5,184 nucleotides of DNA from Candidatus Auribacterota bacterium. GTDB lineage: Bacteria > Auribacterota > Tritonobacteria > UBA1439. The translations under genes were made by a program, and so were the position numbers. This document shows, piece by piece, positions 1 through 5,184 of this stretch; the stretch's first letter is position 1; every line of letters starts with the position of its first letter. The notes beneath the pieces were generated by a model, which saw nothing but the letters and a program-made list of their open reading frames with translations, was not told the origin of the DNA and ran no database searches. Location of the stretch: NCBI GenBank assembly GCA_026391995.1, contig JAPLCY010000343.1, positions 1 to 5,184 of the forward strand. Direction: 5' to 3'.

Positions 1-120
1 GGCAGCGGTCTCATCAACCGGGGCAGCTGTCTCTTCGCTCGGAGCAACGGTCTCTTCGCCCGGGGCAGCGGTCTCATCAACCGGAGCAGCGGCCTCATCA
101 ACTGGGGAAGCGGCCTCATC
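1..120 (-). repeat. 21-bp tandem repeat coding for a 7-residue repeat in the NusA tail
   Basis: From 120 down to the edge, the nusA frame encodes consecutive heptads DEAASPV, DEAAAPV, DETAAPG, EETVAPS, EETAAPV and then DETAA (residues 439-478). That is five full units plus a partial one, with a 21-base period clearly visible in the DNA (repeated gcagcggtctcatcaaccgg-like units). The repeat may continue beyond the window. The segment is acidic, has no cysteine or aromatic residue, and is probably disordered. Confidence 0.9.
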
Positions 121-1434
121 ATCCGGCACCGTCCCACCCGCTTCCGGCGCGGGCGCTGCCTCTTCGTCCTTCGCACTCACGGGGGGCGCGGCCTTCTCTT
201 CACGGCCGTCCCTGAACGATGCCGCGGCGTGCATGATCTTCTCGACGGTCTTCTCCCCGATACCGGGAAGCTTGACCAATTCCTCGGCCGTGGCCATTCT
301 CAATGCCCCGAGCGTTTTATAGCCCCCCTCTTTGAGAATCCGCGCCGTCTTCGCGCCGATCCCTTCGATCTTCGCAAGCGGGATCCCGGCCTCTTTCCCC
401 TCCCGCTCAAGGTCGCTTGCCTTCTTGATATCAACCGACCAGCCGGTCAGATTCGAGATCAGGCGGATCCCCTGCCCCTTCTTGCCGACGGCAAGAGAGA
501 ACTGGTCGTCATCCACAATAATCTCCGCCCTCTTCTCGCCGACCAGGCGCACCTCTTTCAGCTTTCCGGGGCTCAGGGCATTGGTGATGAACACGGTGAT
601 GTCCTCATGCCAACGGATGATGTCCACCCGCTCGCCATTAAGCTCGCGGACAATGTCCTTCACCCGCGCTCCCCGCATGCCCACGCAGGCGCCCACCGGA
701 TCAACCTTCTCTGACTTTGTGCTGACGGCTATCTTGGTGCGGTAACCCGGGTCGCGGGCAACCGCCTTGATCGTGACCGTCCCTTCGCTGATCTCGGGGA
801 CCTCGATCTCAAAAAGCCTCTTGACGAAATCGGGGTGACTCCTCGAGACAATGATCTCCGGGCCCTTCGCGCCCTCATTGACCTCCACCACATAGACACG
901 CAGCCGCCGCCCCACGCCGTAGCTCTCGCGCGGGCATTGCTCCTTCGTGGTGAGCACCGCCTCGGCCTTTCCCAGGTCGAGGATGACATTGCCGCGTTCG
1001 TAGCGCCTCACGGCGCCGGTAATGATATCGCCGGCCCTGTCCTTGTACTCGGTGTAGACGATCTTATGCTCCGCCTCGCGTATGCGCTGGATGATGACCT
1101 GCTTGGCGGTCTGGGCGGCGATGCGCCCGAGTTCGCGGGCCATGATCTCCTTGTGGACGGTGTCGCCGACCTTCGCACTGGGGGCGATCTTCAGGGCGTC
1201 CTCGAGACTCAGCTCATGCTCCTCGGCGGAAACCCGGTCCACGACCAGCATGTCGCATAATGCCCTGATCTTCCCCGTCTCCCTGTCAATTGCAACGGTG
1301 AGGTTCTGCACCTGCCCGGCGTGCTTCTTCGCGGCCGAGAGGAGCGAGCTTTCGACGGTCTCTATCAACACGTCGCGGCTGATCCCGCGTTCGCGTTCAA
1401 GATATTCAAACACGGCTAAAAGTTCGCCATTCAT
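1..1434 (-). CDS. nusA: Transcription termination/antitermination factor NusA (3' end outside window)
   Basis: NusA binds RNA polymerase and nascent RNA and modulates pausing, intrinsic termination and antitermination. The frame is open from ATG at 1434 to the left edge: 478 codons without a stop. Domains read in order: N-terminal polymerase-binding domain (about residues 1-125, beginning MNGELLAVFEYLERERGISR); S1 domain (about 135-200, GDIITGAVRRYERGNVILDL); KH1 (about 245-275, GACVGMRGARVKDIV); KH2 (about 310-337, FSLAVGKKGQGIRLISNLTG); one helix-hairpin-helix region (about 351-404, with IEGIGAKTARIL and LPGIGEKTVEKI). An acidic Ala/Pro/Glu tail follows, made of 7-residue repeats. The start is supported by an AGGGGG Shine-Dalgarno at 1440-1445, five bases upstream. 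E. coli NusA has 495 residues with two acidic repeat domains; here one HhH region plus a low-complexity tail takes that place. No rimP lies directly upstream. The gene appears to have its own promoter and an attenuator-like leader. Confidence 0.96.
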   Translation of the reverse strand, partial: MNGELLAVFEYLERERGISRDVLIETVESSLLSAAKKHAGQVQNLTVAIDRETGKIRALCDMLVVDRVSAEEHELSLEDALKIAPSAKVGDTVHKEIMARELGRIAAQTAKQVIIQRIREAEHKIVYTEYKDRAGDIITGAVRRYERGNVILDLGKAEAVLTTKEQCPRESYGVGRRLRVYVVEVNEGAKGPEIIVSRSHPDFVKRLFEIEVPEISEGTVTIKAVARDPGYRTKIAVSTKSEKVDPVGACVGMRGARVKDIVRELNGERVDIIRWHEDITVFITNALSPGKLKEVRLVGEKRAEIIVDDDQFSLAVGKKGQGIRLISNLTGWSVDIKKASDLEREGKEAGIPLAKIEGIGAKTARILKEGGYKTLGALRMATAEELVKLPGIGEKTVEKIMHAAASFRDGREEKAAPPVSAKDEEAAPAPEAGGTVPDDEAASPVDEAAAPVDETAAPGEETVAPSEETAAPVDETAA

Positions 1435-1439
1435 TATAT

Positions 1440-1466
1440 CCCCCTGCGCGCTCCCGCGCGCAAAGA
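1440..1466 (-). promoter_or_regulatory. Hairpin that can pair with the nusA Shine-Dalgarno
   Basis: In minus-strand RNA, GCGCGC (1461-1456), a GGGA tetraloop (1455-1452) and GCGCGC (1451-1446) form a perfect 6-bp GC stem. GGGA fits the stable GNRA loop class; the plus-strand loop TCCC does not. The stem extends outward through U1462-A1445, U1463-G1444, U1464-G1443, C1465-G1442 and U1466-G1441. Those downstream bases are the AGGGGG Shine-Dalgarno of nusA (1445-1440), so the folded leader would hide most of the ribosome site. The pairing is read directly; a regulatory role is inferred. Confidence 0.55.
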
Positions 1467-1480
1467 CACTTTATTTTCAC

Positions 1481-1513
1481 AAAAAAAGACGCCATGCCGC
1501 CCTGACACACGGC
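1481..1513 (-). terminator. Possible weak second terminator in the nusA leader
   Basis: In minus-strand RNA, GCCGUG (1513-1508) can pair with CAUGGC (1496-1491) across an 11-base loop: six pairs, one of them G-U. Three bases later comes a run of seven U (1487-1481). The short stem and large loop make this marginal. It lies between the strong terminator and the nusA start, so it could act as a tandem attenuator or pause site, or be chance. Confidence 0.25.
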
Positions 1514-1525
1514 CGGAAACGGCCC

Positions 1526-1555
1526 AAAAAAAAGAGTGGGGGCGCGCCCACTCTT
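1526..1555 (-). terminator. Rho-independent terminator between icd and nusA, inside the nusA leader
   Basis: The minus strand reads AAGAGTGGG (1540-1532 complement pairing partner at 1555-1547), with a six-base GC loop at 1546-1541 and a perfect 9-bp stem. It runs straight into eight T (1533-1526). This is a textbook intrinsic terminator oriented with the genes. It would stop read-through from the icd operon. It also lies only about 20 bases downstream of the predicted start of a consensus promoter, so it would terminate most nusA transcripts unless RNA polymerase reads through. Upstream GUGGG (1572-1568) could compete for the CCCAC of the 3' arm, but with only five pairs. Confidence 0.88.
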
Positions 1556-1581
1556 CAGGACAATCTCCCACACCAATACAC

Positions 1582-1608
1582 ATTATAGTAAATCTACAGC
1601 GGTGTCAA
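1582..1608 (-). promoter_or_regulatory. Sigma-70 type promoter for nusA
   Basis: The minus strand carries a perfect -35 TTGACA (1608-1603) and a perfect -10 TATAAT (1587-1582), separated by 15 bases. Both hexamers match consensus, which is unlikely by chance in GC-rich DNA. The spacer is shorter than the preferred 17; a 17-base spacer is possible if TGTTGA is taken as the -35. The start would fall near 1574-1577. The only downstream gene in this direction is nusA, giving a leader of about 140 bases. Confidence 0.75.
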
Positions 1609-1610
1609 CA

Positions 1611-1636
1611 GGAAATGGAAATGGGAAATGGAAATG
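1611..1636. repeat. Short tandem repeat (13-mer twice)
   Basis: The 13-mer ggaaatggaaatg occurs at 1611-1623 and again directly at 1624-1636; each copy is built from GGAAAT units. It lies between the icd stop and the nusA promoter, just upstream of the -35 box. It codes for nothing I can identify and may be a slippage product. Confidence 0.8.
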
Positions 1637-1668
1637 GCGGTCGGCGGCAAAATAGGTATTATTGTATT

Positions 1669-1685
1669 ATATTGCCCTGCAATAT
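1669..1685. other. Small stem-loop just after icd
   Basis: ATATTGC and GCAATAT form a perfect 7-bp inverted repeat with a 3-base loop (1676-1678), 17 bases past the icd stop and within an AT-rich stretch. There is no U tract on the minus strand, so it is not a convincing terminator. It may protect the 3' end of the icd message. The rest of 1637-1701 shows no gene. Confidence 0.4.
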
Positions 1686-1701
1686 TTTACGGAGATATAG
1701 T

Positions 1702-2898
1702 TCAGCGGGTGAGGTTTTCGATGATTGCGCCTGCGAATTCGCTGCACGCGAGCTGGCGGGCCCCCGGGAGCTGGCGCGCAAGATCATAGGTGACGGTCTT
1801 TGCCAGAATGGTTTTCTGCAGCGCTCCGGCGATCGCCGCCGCCGCCTCCCGCCAGCCGATATGCTCGAGCATCATGGCACCGGAGAGGATCAGGGAAGCG
1901 GGGTTGACGCGGTCGTGTCCCGCGTGCCTGGGCGCGCTCCCGTGCGTTGCCTCGAACACCGCCACGCGGTCACCAATGTTGGCGCCAGGGGCCATGCCCA
2001 GGCCGCCCACCTGGGCTGCGCAGGCGTCAGAGAGATAGTCGCCGTACAGGTTCGTGGTGGCGATCACGTCATACTCATCGGGCCTGAGTAGGAGCTGCTG
2101 GAACATGGAATCGGCGATCCGGTCCTTCATTATCACCCTCCCCTCGCCGGGCTCCCCTTCCCTCGCCACCAGCCCCGGGAACTCAGCCGCCACCTCATAG
2201 CCCCACTCCATGAACGCCCCCTCAGTCCATTTCATGATGTTCCCCTTGTGGACGAGGGTCACGCTCCTGCGTGTATGGGCAAGGGCGTAGCGCACCGCCA
2301 TCCGCACCAGGCGCTTGCTGCCGGCCTCCGAAATCGGCTTGACGCCGATGCCGCACCGCTCCGGGAGGCGGGCGCCGAAACGCGTCACGAGGAAACCCGC
2401 GACCTCTTTGGCCTCCGGGCTCCCCGCCTGCCATTCAATCCCCGCGTAGACGTCCTCGGTATTCTCGCGGAAGATGACGACATCGAGCTTCTCGGGATTC
2501 CTCATCGGCGAGGGGGTGCCCTGAAAATAACGCACCGGCCTCACGCAGGCATAGAGGTCGAGCTGCTGCCGCATGGCGACGTTGAGCGAGCGGTGGCCGC
2601 CCCCGACGGGGGTGGTAAGGGGACCCTTGATCGCGACCAGGTGCTCGGCGATCCCTTCGAGCGTGCGCCCCGGAAGAAGCTCTCCGCCGGGCTGCCGGGC
2701 GGCCTTTTCCCCGGCATAGAGCTCCGTCCATGAAATCGCGCGCGACCCGCGATAGGCGTGTGTCACCGCGGCGTCAATGACCGCCCGCGCCGCCCGCCAT
2801 ATCTCGGGACCGACGCCATCTCCCTCGATGAAGGGGATGACCGGCATCTCGGGGACGCGGAGCGCGCCGTCATGTGCAATAGAGATTTTCTCAGGCAT
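1702..2898 (-). CDS. icd: Isocitrate dehydrogenase, NADP-type
   Basis: Converts isocitrate to 2-oxoglutarate and CO2 with reduction of NADP, in the cytoplasm, as part of the TCA cycle. The 398 residues align by eye along the whole E. coli Icd (416). [13 protein letters not shown] (21-33) opens the fold. [20 protein letters not shown] (91-110) holds the substrate serine (S104, equivalent to S113, the AceK phosphorylation site) and arginines; R120, R144, Y151 and K218 complete the site. Metal-binding aspartates are D263, D287 and D291. In the cofactor region E. coli K344/Y345 are replaced by R324/H325, while the NADP-contacting Y391/R395 are kept as Y371/R375, so NADP is the likely cofactor. 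The N-terminus matches the family, supporting ATG 2898. There is no good Shine-Dalgarno: GGAG lies about 24 bases upstream. The gene starts 15 bases after the aminotransferase stop, so translation is probably coupled. Confidence 0.96.
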   Translation of the reverse strand: MPEKISIAHDGALRVPEMPVIPFIEGDGVGPEIWRAARAVIDAAVTHAYRGSRAISWTELYAGEKAARQPGGELLPGRTLEGIAEHLVAIKGPLTTPVGGGHRSLNVAMRQQLDLYACVRPVRYFQGTPSPMRNPEKLDVVIFRENTEDVYAGIEWQAGSPEAKEVAGFLVTRFGARLPERCGIGVKPISEAGSKRLVRMAVRYALAHTRRSVTLVHKGNIMKWTEGAFMEWGYEVAAEFPGLVAREGEPGEGRVIMKDRIADSMFQQLLLRPDEYDVIATTNLYGDYLSDACAAQVGGLGMAPGANIGDRVAVFEATHGSAPRHAGHDRVNPASLILSGAMMLEHIGWREAAAAIAGALQKTILAKTVTYDLARQLPGARQLACSEFAGAIIENLTR

Positions 2899-2913
2899 CG
2901 GGGACGGGGCGGG

Positions 2914-4083
2914 CTACGCCCTCTCCTTCAAGAATCGCTCGATGCGATCCATGCCGTTGCGGATGTTGTCCATGGAGGTCGCAAAAGAGAGGCGGATGGC
3001 GCTGTCGCGGCCGAATGCCCGCCCGGGGACCACGGCCACCAGGGCCTTCTCGAGGAGCTCGGAGGCAAAGGCGTCGGAGCCGATTCCCGTGCCGGCAATC
3101 TCCGGGAATGCATAGAACGTTCCCTGCGGCACGTAGCAGGAGACCCCGGGCATCGCGTTCAACCGGCGGAGGAGGTAGTCGCGCCGATCGAGGAAGCGCC
3201 CCGTCATCATCGCCGTGAACCCCTGGTCGCCGTTGAGGGCCTCGATCGCGGCGGCCTGGGCGATCGAGGTCGGATTCGAAGTGCAGTGACTCTGGAGCCG
3301 CGAGGAGAGCTTCGCCACATCCGGCGGCGCGGCGAGCCAACCGATGCGCCAGCCGGTCATCGCGTGAGACTTCGACACGCCGTTGATCACCACCGTCCGC
3401 TCCTTGATATCCTCGCCCAGCGATGCGATGCTGCGGTGCGCGGCGGGCGGGTAAATGATCTTCTCGTAGATCTCGTCGGCGACAACATAAAGTTGGCGCT
3501 CAAGCACGATTTCGGCGATCTCCGTTAGCTCGGCGTCGCTCGCCACCCACCCGGTTGGGTTGCTTGGGCTGTTCAGGATGATCGCCTTGGTGCGGGGGGT
3601 GACCGCCTTCCGCAGCCTCGCCGCGTCGAGCCGGTAGCCGTTTTCCGGCCCCGTCCCGACGTAGACCGGCGTCGCGCCGGCCATGATGACCTGGGCCGGA
3701 TAGGTGACCCAGTAGGGCGAGATGATGACTACCTCGTCACCGGGGTTGCAGAGGACCATCACGGCGTTGTAGAGGGCGTGTTTCGCCCCGCAGGAGATGA
3801 CGATTTGCTCGGGCGAGTAGCTGAGGCCGTTGTCGCGCAGGCATTTCGCCGCGACCGCCTCCCTCAATTTTATATCACCCGCGGGCGGCGTGTACCGGGT
3901 GTAGCCCTGCGCGATCGCCCGACATGCGGCTTCCTTCACGTTCTCAGGCGTGTCGAAGTCCGGCTCTCCGGCGCCGAAACCGATGACATCCTTCCCCTCC
4001 GCCCTGAGCGCCTTCGCCGTGCTGTCGATGGCCAGCGTCTGCGACGGCTCCACCGCGCTGATATTCTTTGATAACGCGCCCAT
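2914..4083 (-). CDS. aspC: Aspartate aminotransferase, class I PLP enzyme (Thermus/prokaryotic type)
   Basis: Transfers the amino group between aspartate and 2-oxoglutarate. This is a 389-residue fold-type I PLP enzyme, typical length. Motifs from ATG 4083: GAGEPDFDTP (37-46), YTPPAG (64-69), CGAKHALYNA (98-107), ISPYW (121-125), NSPSNPTG (171-178), ADEIYE (202-207), SKSHAMTGWRIGW (237-249) with the PLP lysine K238, and IRLSFATS (363-370) with the substrate-carboxylate arginine R364. It closely resembles Thermus thermophilus AspAT. T45 and K101 match positions reported, as I recall, to matter for prephenate use in plant/bacterial Ib enzymes, so bifunctional aspartate/prephenate activity is possible. 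I prefer ATG 4083 because AAGGGG lies 8 bases upstream. A GTG at 4092 in the same frame would overlap the previous stop as GTGA and add three residues. The gene is part of an operon with the upstream kinase-like gene and the downstream icd. The symbol is by family and could equally be aspB or patA. Confidence 0.94.
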   Translation of the reverse strand: MGALSKNISAVEPSQTLAIDSTAKALRAEGKDVIGFGAGEPDFDTPENVKEAACRAIAQGYTRYTPPAGDIKLREAVAAKCLRDNGLSYSPEQIVISCGAKHALYNAVMVLCNPGDEVVIISPYWVTYPAQVIMAGATPVYVGTGPENGYRLDAARLRKAVTPRTKAIILNSPSNPTGWVASDAELTEIAEIVLERQLYVVADEIYEKIIYPPAAHRSIASLGEDIKERTVVINGVSKSHAMTGWRIGWLAAPPDVAKLSSRLQSHCTSNPTSIAQAAAIEALNGDQGFTAMMTGRFLDRRDYLLRRLNAMPGVSCYVPQGTFYAFPEIAGTGIGSDAFASELLEKALVAVVPGRAFGRDSAIRLSFATSMDNIRNGMDRIERFLKERA

Positions 4084-4088
4084 GCCTG

Positions 4089-5001
4089 TCACCCCTTGCG
4101 CAGGTACTCCATGATGATTGCCCCCACGTCGTCCTCGGTGAAATTGATGATCCCCATCTCACGCCTGGCGTTCTCCGGCGAATCCGAGGCGTGCGCGGCA
4201 TTCACCATGACATCCCTGCCAAACTCCTTCCTGACCGTGGCCACCTCAGCCTTGCGCGGGTCGGTGGCGCCGACGATGGCGCGGATCTTGCTGACGGCGT
4301 CAATTCCCTGGTAGACAAGCGCCAGACAGCGCACCACGCCGGGGGCGGCCTTCTCCTCAGGCGTGCTCGTGCGCACATCCCTCCCCGTCATGAACTGCAC
4401 GATCTGGTTGAACTGGTCCTCGGCGACAAGCCGGTTCAACTGCTCGCCGAGATGTCCGGCGGTTTCCGCGGGGAGCGGCAGGCCGAATTCGCGCTCGAGG
4501 GCGAGCGTGGCCCTGCCCGTCACCACACCCTTCAGCCTCTTCACCAGCGCCTGTCGCACGGGCCCGTAAAACTTTTCGGCCTGGACCACGGTCATGCAAA
4601 GGACCTTGGCCCCGATGATGTAGAGGTCGGCCTTCGAGAAAATGTCGATGACGTTGCCCGCCCGGATACTCTGCGAGCTGAAGATATCCGGCTTGATCAA
4701 CACGGTAGTCTCCTCGCATGCCTGCCCCGCGGACCAGGGGATTACCGTGTCCAGCAGCCCTCCGTCCTTTTTCGAGTGTGATATATTCCCGCAGGAGGCG
4801 CCTGATCTGCCAGTTCTTCTGCGTGCGGTTGACGGGAATCGCCTCGAGAAAATCGGCGACCAGTTCGCGAGAGGGGGAGTACATCCGGGCGGCGACCAGG
4901 TCAAGGTTGCTGCGGGAGAGCAGCCTCCCGATCACCCCGCCCGTGCGCGACTTGCGTATCGTGTACGGGTTGATGATCACAAAGCCAAGCTCTTCAGCCA
5001 T
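4089..5001 (-). CDS. Tandem nucleoside-diphosphate-kinase-like protein, reading frame broken
   Basis: NDK transfers the gamma phosphate between nucleoside triphosphates and diphosphates through a phosphohistidine. The gene starts at ATG 5001 (GAGG Shine-Dalgarno seven bases upstream). It reads as an NDK-like N-terminal half, GFVIINPYTIRKSRTGGVIG (6-25), in which the usual IKPD is INPY. Near residue 78 the frame must shift by one base at an A5 run (4772-4768). It then continues as a full NDK domain to the TGA at 4089. Joined, the protein has about 303 residues. The second domain keeps every active-site residue I know: K103 (VLIKPD), Y145 (FYGPV), R240, T246, R257, N267, catalytic H270 (NAAHASDS), S272 and E281. 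Between Y145 and R240 there are about 59 extra residues relative to ordinary NDK. From memory, relatives are near 400 residues, so the middle of domain one may be deleted. The 271-residue frame from ATG 4904 includes about 45 residues of out-of-frame sequence at its start. Either a sequencing indel or a real mutation is possible. Confidence 0.82.
4768..4772 (-). other. Frame disruption at an A5 run in the kinase-like gene
   Basis: Upstream of this run the frame from ATG 5001 gives family-like sequence ending in LLREYITLEK. Downstream the family-like sequence KDGGLLDTVIPW is in the frame one base further on. Removing a single A from the run joins them as LEKDGGLLD without a stop. The run is the simplest place for the shift. 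An upstream junction is also possible, because the other frame gives SHSKKDGG, which also resembles my memory of relatives. Confidence 0.7.
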
Positions 5002-5038
5002 GGGTACCTCGCGGTGGCAGGGTAAACAGCGCGAAACG

Positions 5039-5074
5039 GGAACAAGCAGAATGATCGCTCACCCTGCTTGTTCC
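5039..5074 (-). promoter_or_regulatory. Strong RNA hairpin with GNRA loop between the zinc-ribbon and kinase genes
   Basis: GGAACAAGCAG (5074-5064) pairs perfectly with CTGCTTGTTCC (5049-5039). Inside it, in minus-strand RNA, two G-U pairs (5063/5062 with 5051/5050) and UGA/UCA (5061-5059 with 5054-5052) extend the stem to 16 pairs. A GCGA tetraloop (5058-5055) closes it. In plus-strand RNA the inner pairs would be C-A mismatches, so the structure belongs to the gene strand. Only a three-U stretch follows, so it could be a U-poor terminator for the zinc-ribbon gene, or a leader element of the operon. I find no convincing promoter in 5002-5111. Confidence 0.7.
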
Positions 5075-5111
5075 ACATCTCTTTGCAACGCGCCGGGGAT
5101 AGCGAGGCCGG

Positions 5112-5184
5112 TCAGGCCTTGCCGGTGATCTTGAACATCCCGGTGCCGCAGTCGGGGCATTTCCCCTTGAGCGCCTTCTTCTTG
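5112..5184 (-). CDS. Small zinc-ribbon protein, C-terminal fragment (DUF5679-like)
   Basis: Only the last 23 residues are in the window, ending at TGA 5114-5112; the start lies beyond the right edge. The visible end KGKCPDCGTGMFKITGKA has a CPDC knuckle followed by G-T-x-MFKI. From memory this matches the C-terminal half of small DUF5679-type proteins of about 45-60 residues, which carry a second cysteine pair near the N-terminus and have no known function. With so little visible, another protein ending in a zinc ribbon cannot be excluded. It is separated from the kinase-like gene by 110 bases and a hairpin, so it is probably a separate transcript. Confidence 0.75.
   Translation of the reverse strand, partial: KKKALKGKCPDCGTGMFKITGKA

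Noticed and set aside
229..1588. Several long forward-strand open frames opposite nusA (229-714, 332-745, 835-1260, 1082-1588)
   Set aside because: They are antisense to a clearly recognisable nusA, have proline/arginine/histidine-rich nonsense composition and show no family motifs.
1666..1671. A second TATAAT on the minus strand after icd
   Set aside because: No -35-like hexamer lies 15-19 bases upstream, and the region is simply AT-rich. The 1582-1608 promoter is far better.
1615..3528. Forward-strand open frames opposite icd and the aminotransferase (1615-2091, 2248-2733, 2758-3528)
   Set aside because: Long open frames arise opposite GC-rich genes by codon bias. No motif, ribosome site or promoter supports them.
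4357..4767. Continuation of the ATG 5001 frame past the A5 run
   Set aside because: After residue 78 it becomes arginine/glycine-rich and unlike any family, while the other frame holds the catalytic NDK domain.
4068..4781. Forward-strand 237-codon frame opposite the kinase-like gene
   Set aside because: Antisense shadow of a gene with full NDK motifs; composition is unlike a real protein.
4776..4904. ATG 4904 as the true start of the kinase-like gene
   Set aside because: Its first roughly 45 residues are an out-of-frame reading of the conserved N-terminal half. ATG 5001 has a ribosome site and family-like sequence.
5002..5100. Small minus-strand frame starting ATGTGGAACAAG near 5078
   Set aside because: It runs through the hairpin and into the kinase-like gene in another frame, with no recognisable product.

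Overview
The window looks like ordinary chromosomal DNA of a GC-rich bacterium. Every gene I can support is on the minus strand, so transcription runs from high to low coordinates. The protein content is housekeeping: a zinc-ribbon protein, a nucleoside-diphosphate-kinase-like protein, a class I aspartate aminotransferase, an NADP-type isocitrate dehydrogenase and the transcription factor NusA. I see no mobile element, CRISPR array, tRNA or rRNA. The unusual tandem-domain kinase, and a nusA gene without rimP directly upstream, suggest a less-studied lineage. From memory the kinase type occurs in the PVC/Kiritimatiellota/Omnitrophota area. That placement is a weak guess.

Layout in transcription order. 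5184-5112: the last 23 residues of a small zinc-ribbon protein. 5111-5002: an intergenic spacer with a strong RNA hairpin whose G-U pairs and GNRA loop fit only minus-strand RNA. 5001-4089: the kinase-like gene, whose frame is broken at an A5 run (4768-4772) and whose first domain looks cut short. 4083-2914: aspartate aminotransferase, starting 5 bases after the kinase stop. 2898-1702: isocitrate dehydrogenase, 15 bases after the aminotransferase stop. 1701-1435: an AT-richer intergenic region that I read as the end of the first operon plus a complex leader for nusA. 1434-1: nusA, open through the left edge, so its 3' end lies outside the window.

The first three intact or near-intact genes form a tight unit. 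Isocitrate dehydrogenase makes 2-oxoglutarate and NADPH, and the aminotransferase exchanges amino groups between aspartate/oxaloacetate and glutamate/2-oxoglutarate. Together they link the TCA cycle to amino-acid synthesis. The kinase would balance nucleoside triphosphates.

The most interesting part is the nusA leader. A promoter with both consensus hexamers (TTGACA, TATAAT, 15-base spacer) is followed within about 20 bases of the predicted start by a textbook intrinsic terminator (9-bp stem, 8 U). A possible weaker second terminator follows. Finally, a GC hairpin with a GNRA loop can pair with the nusA Shine-Dalgarno. Because NusA itself acts at intrinsic terminators, this arrangement suggests that nusA is controlled by attenuation, and perhaps also at translation. 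The sequence elements are seen directly; the regulatory reading is inference.
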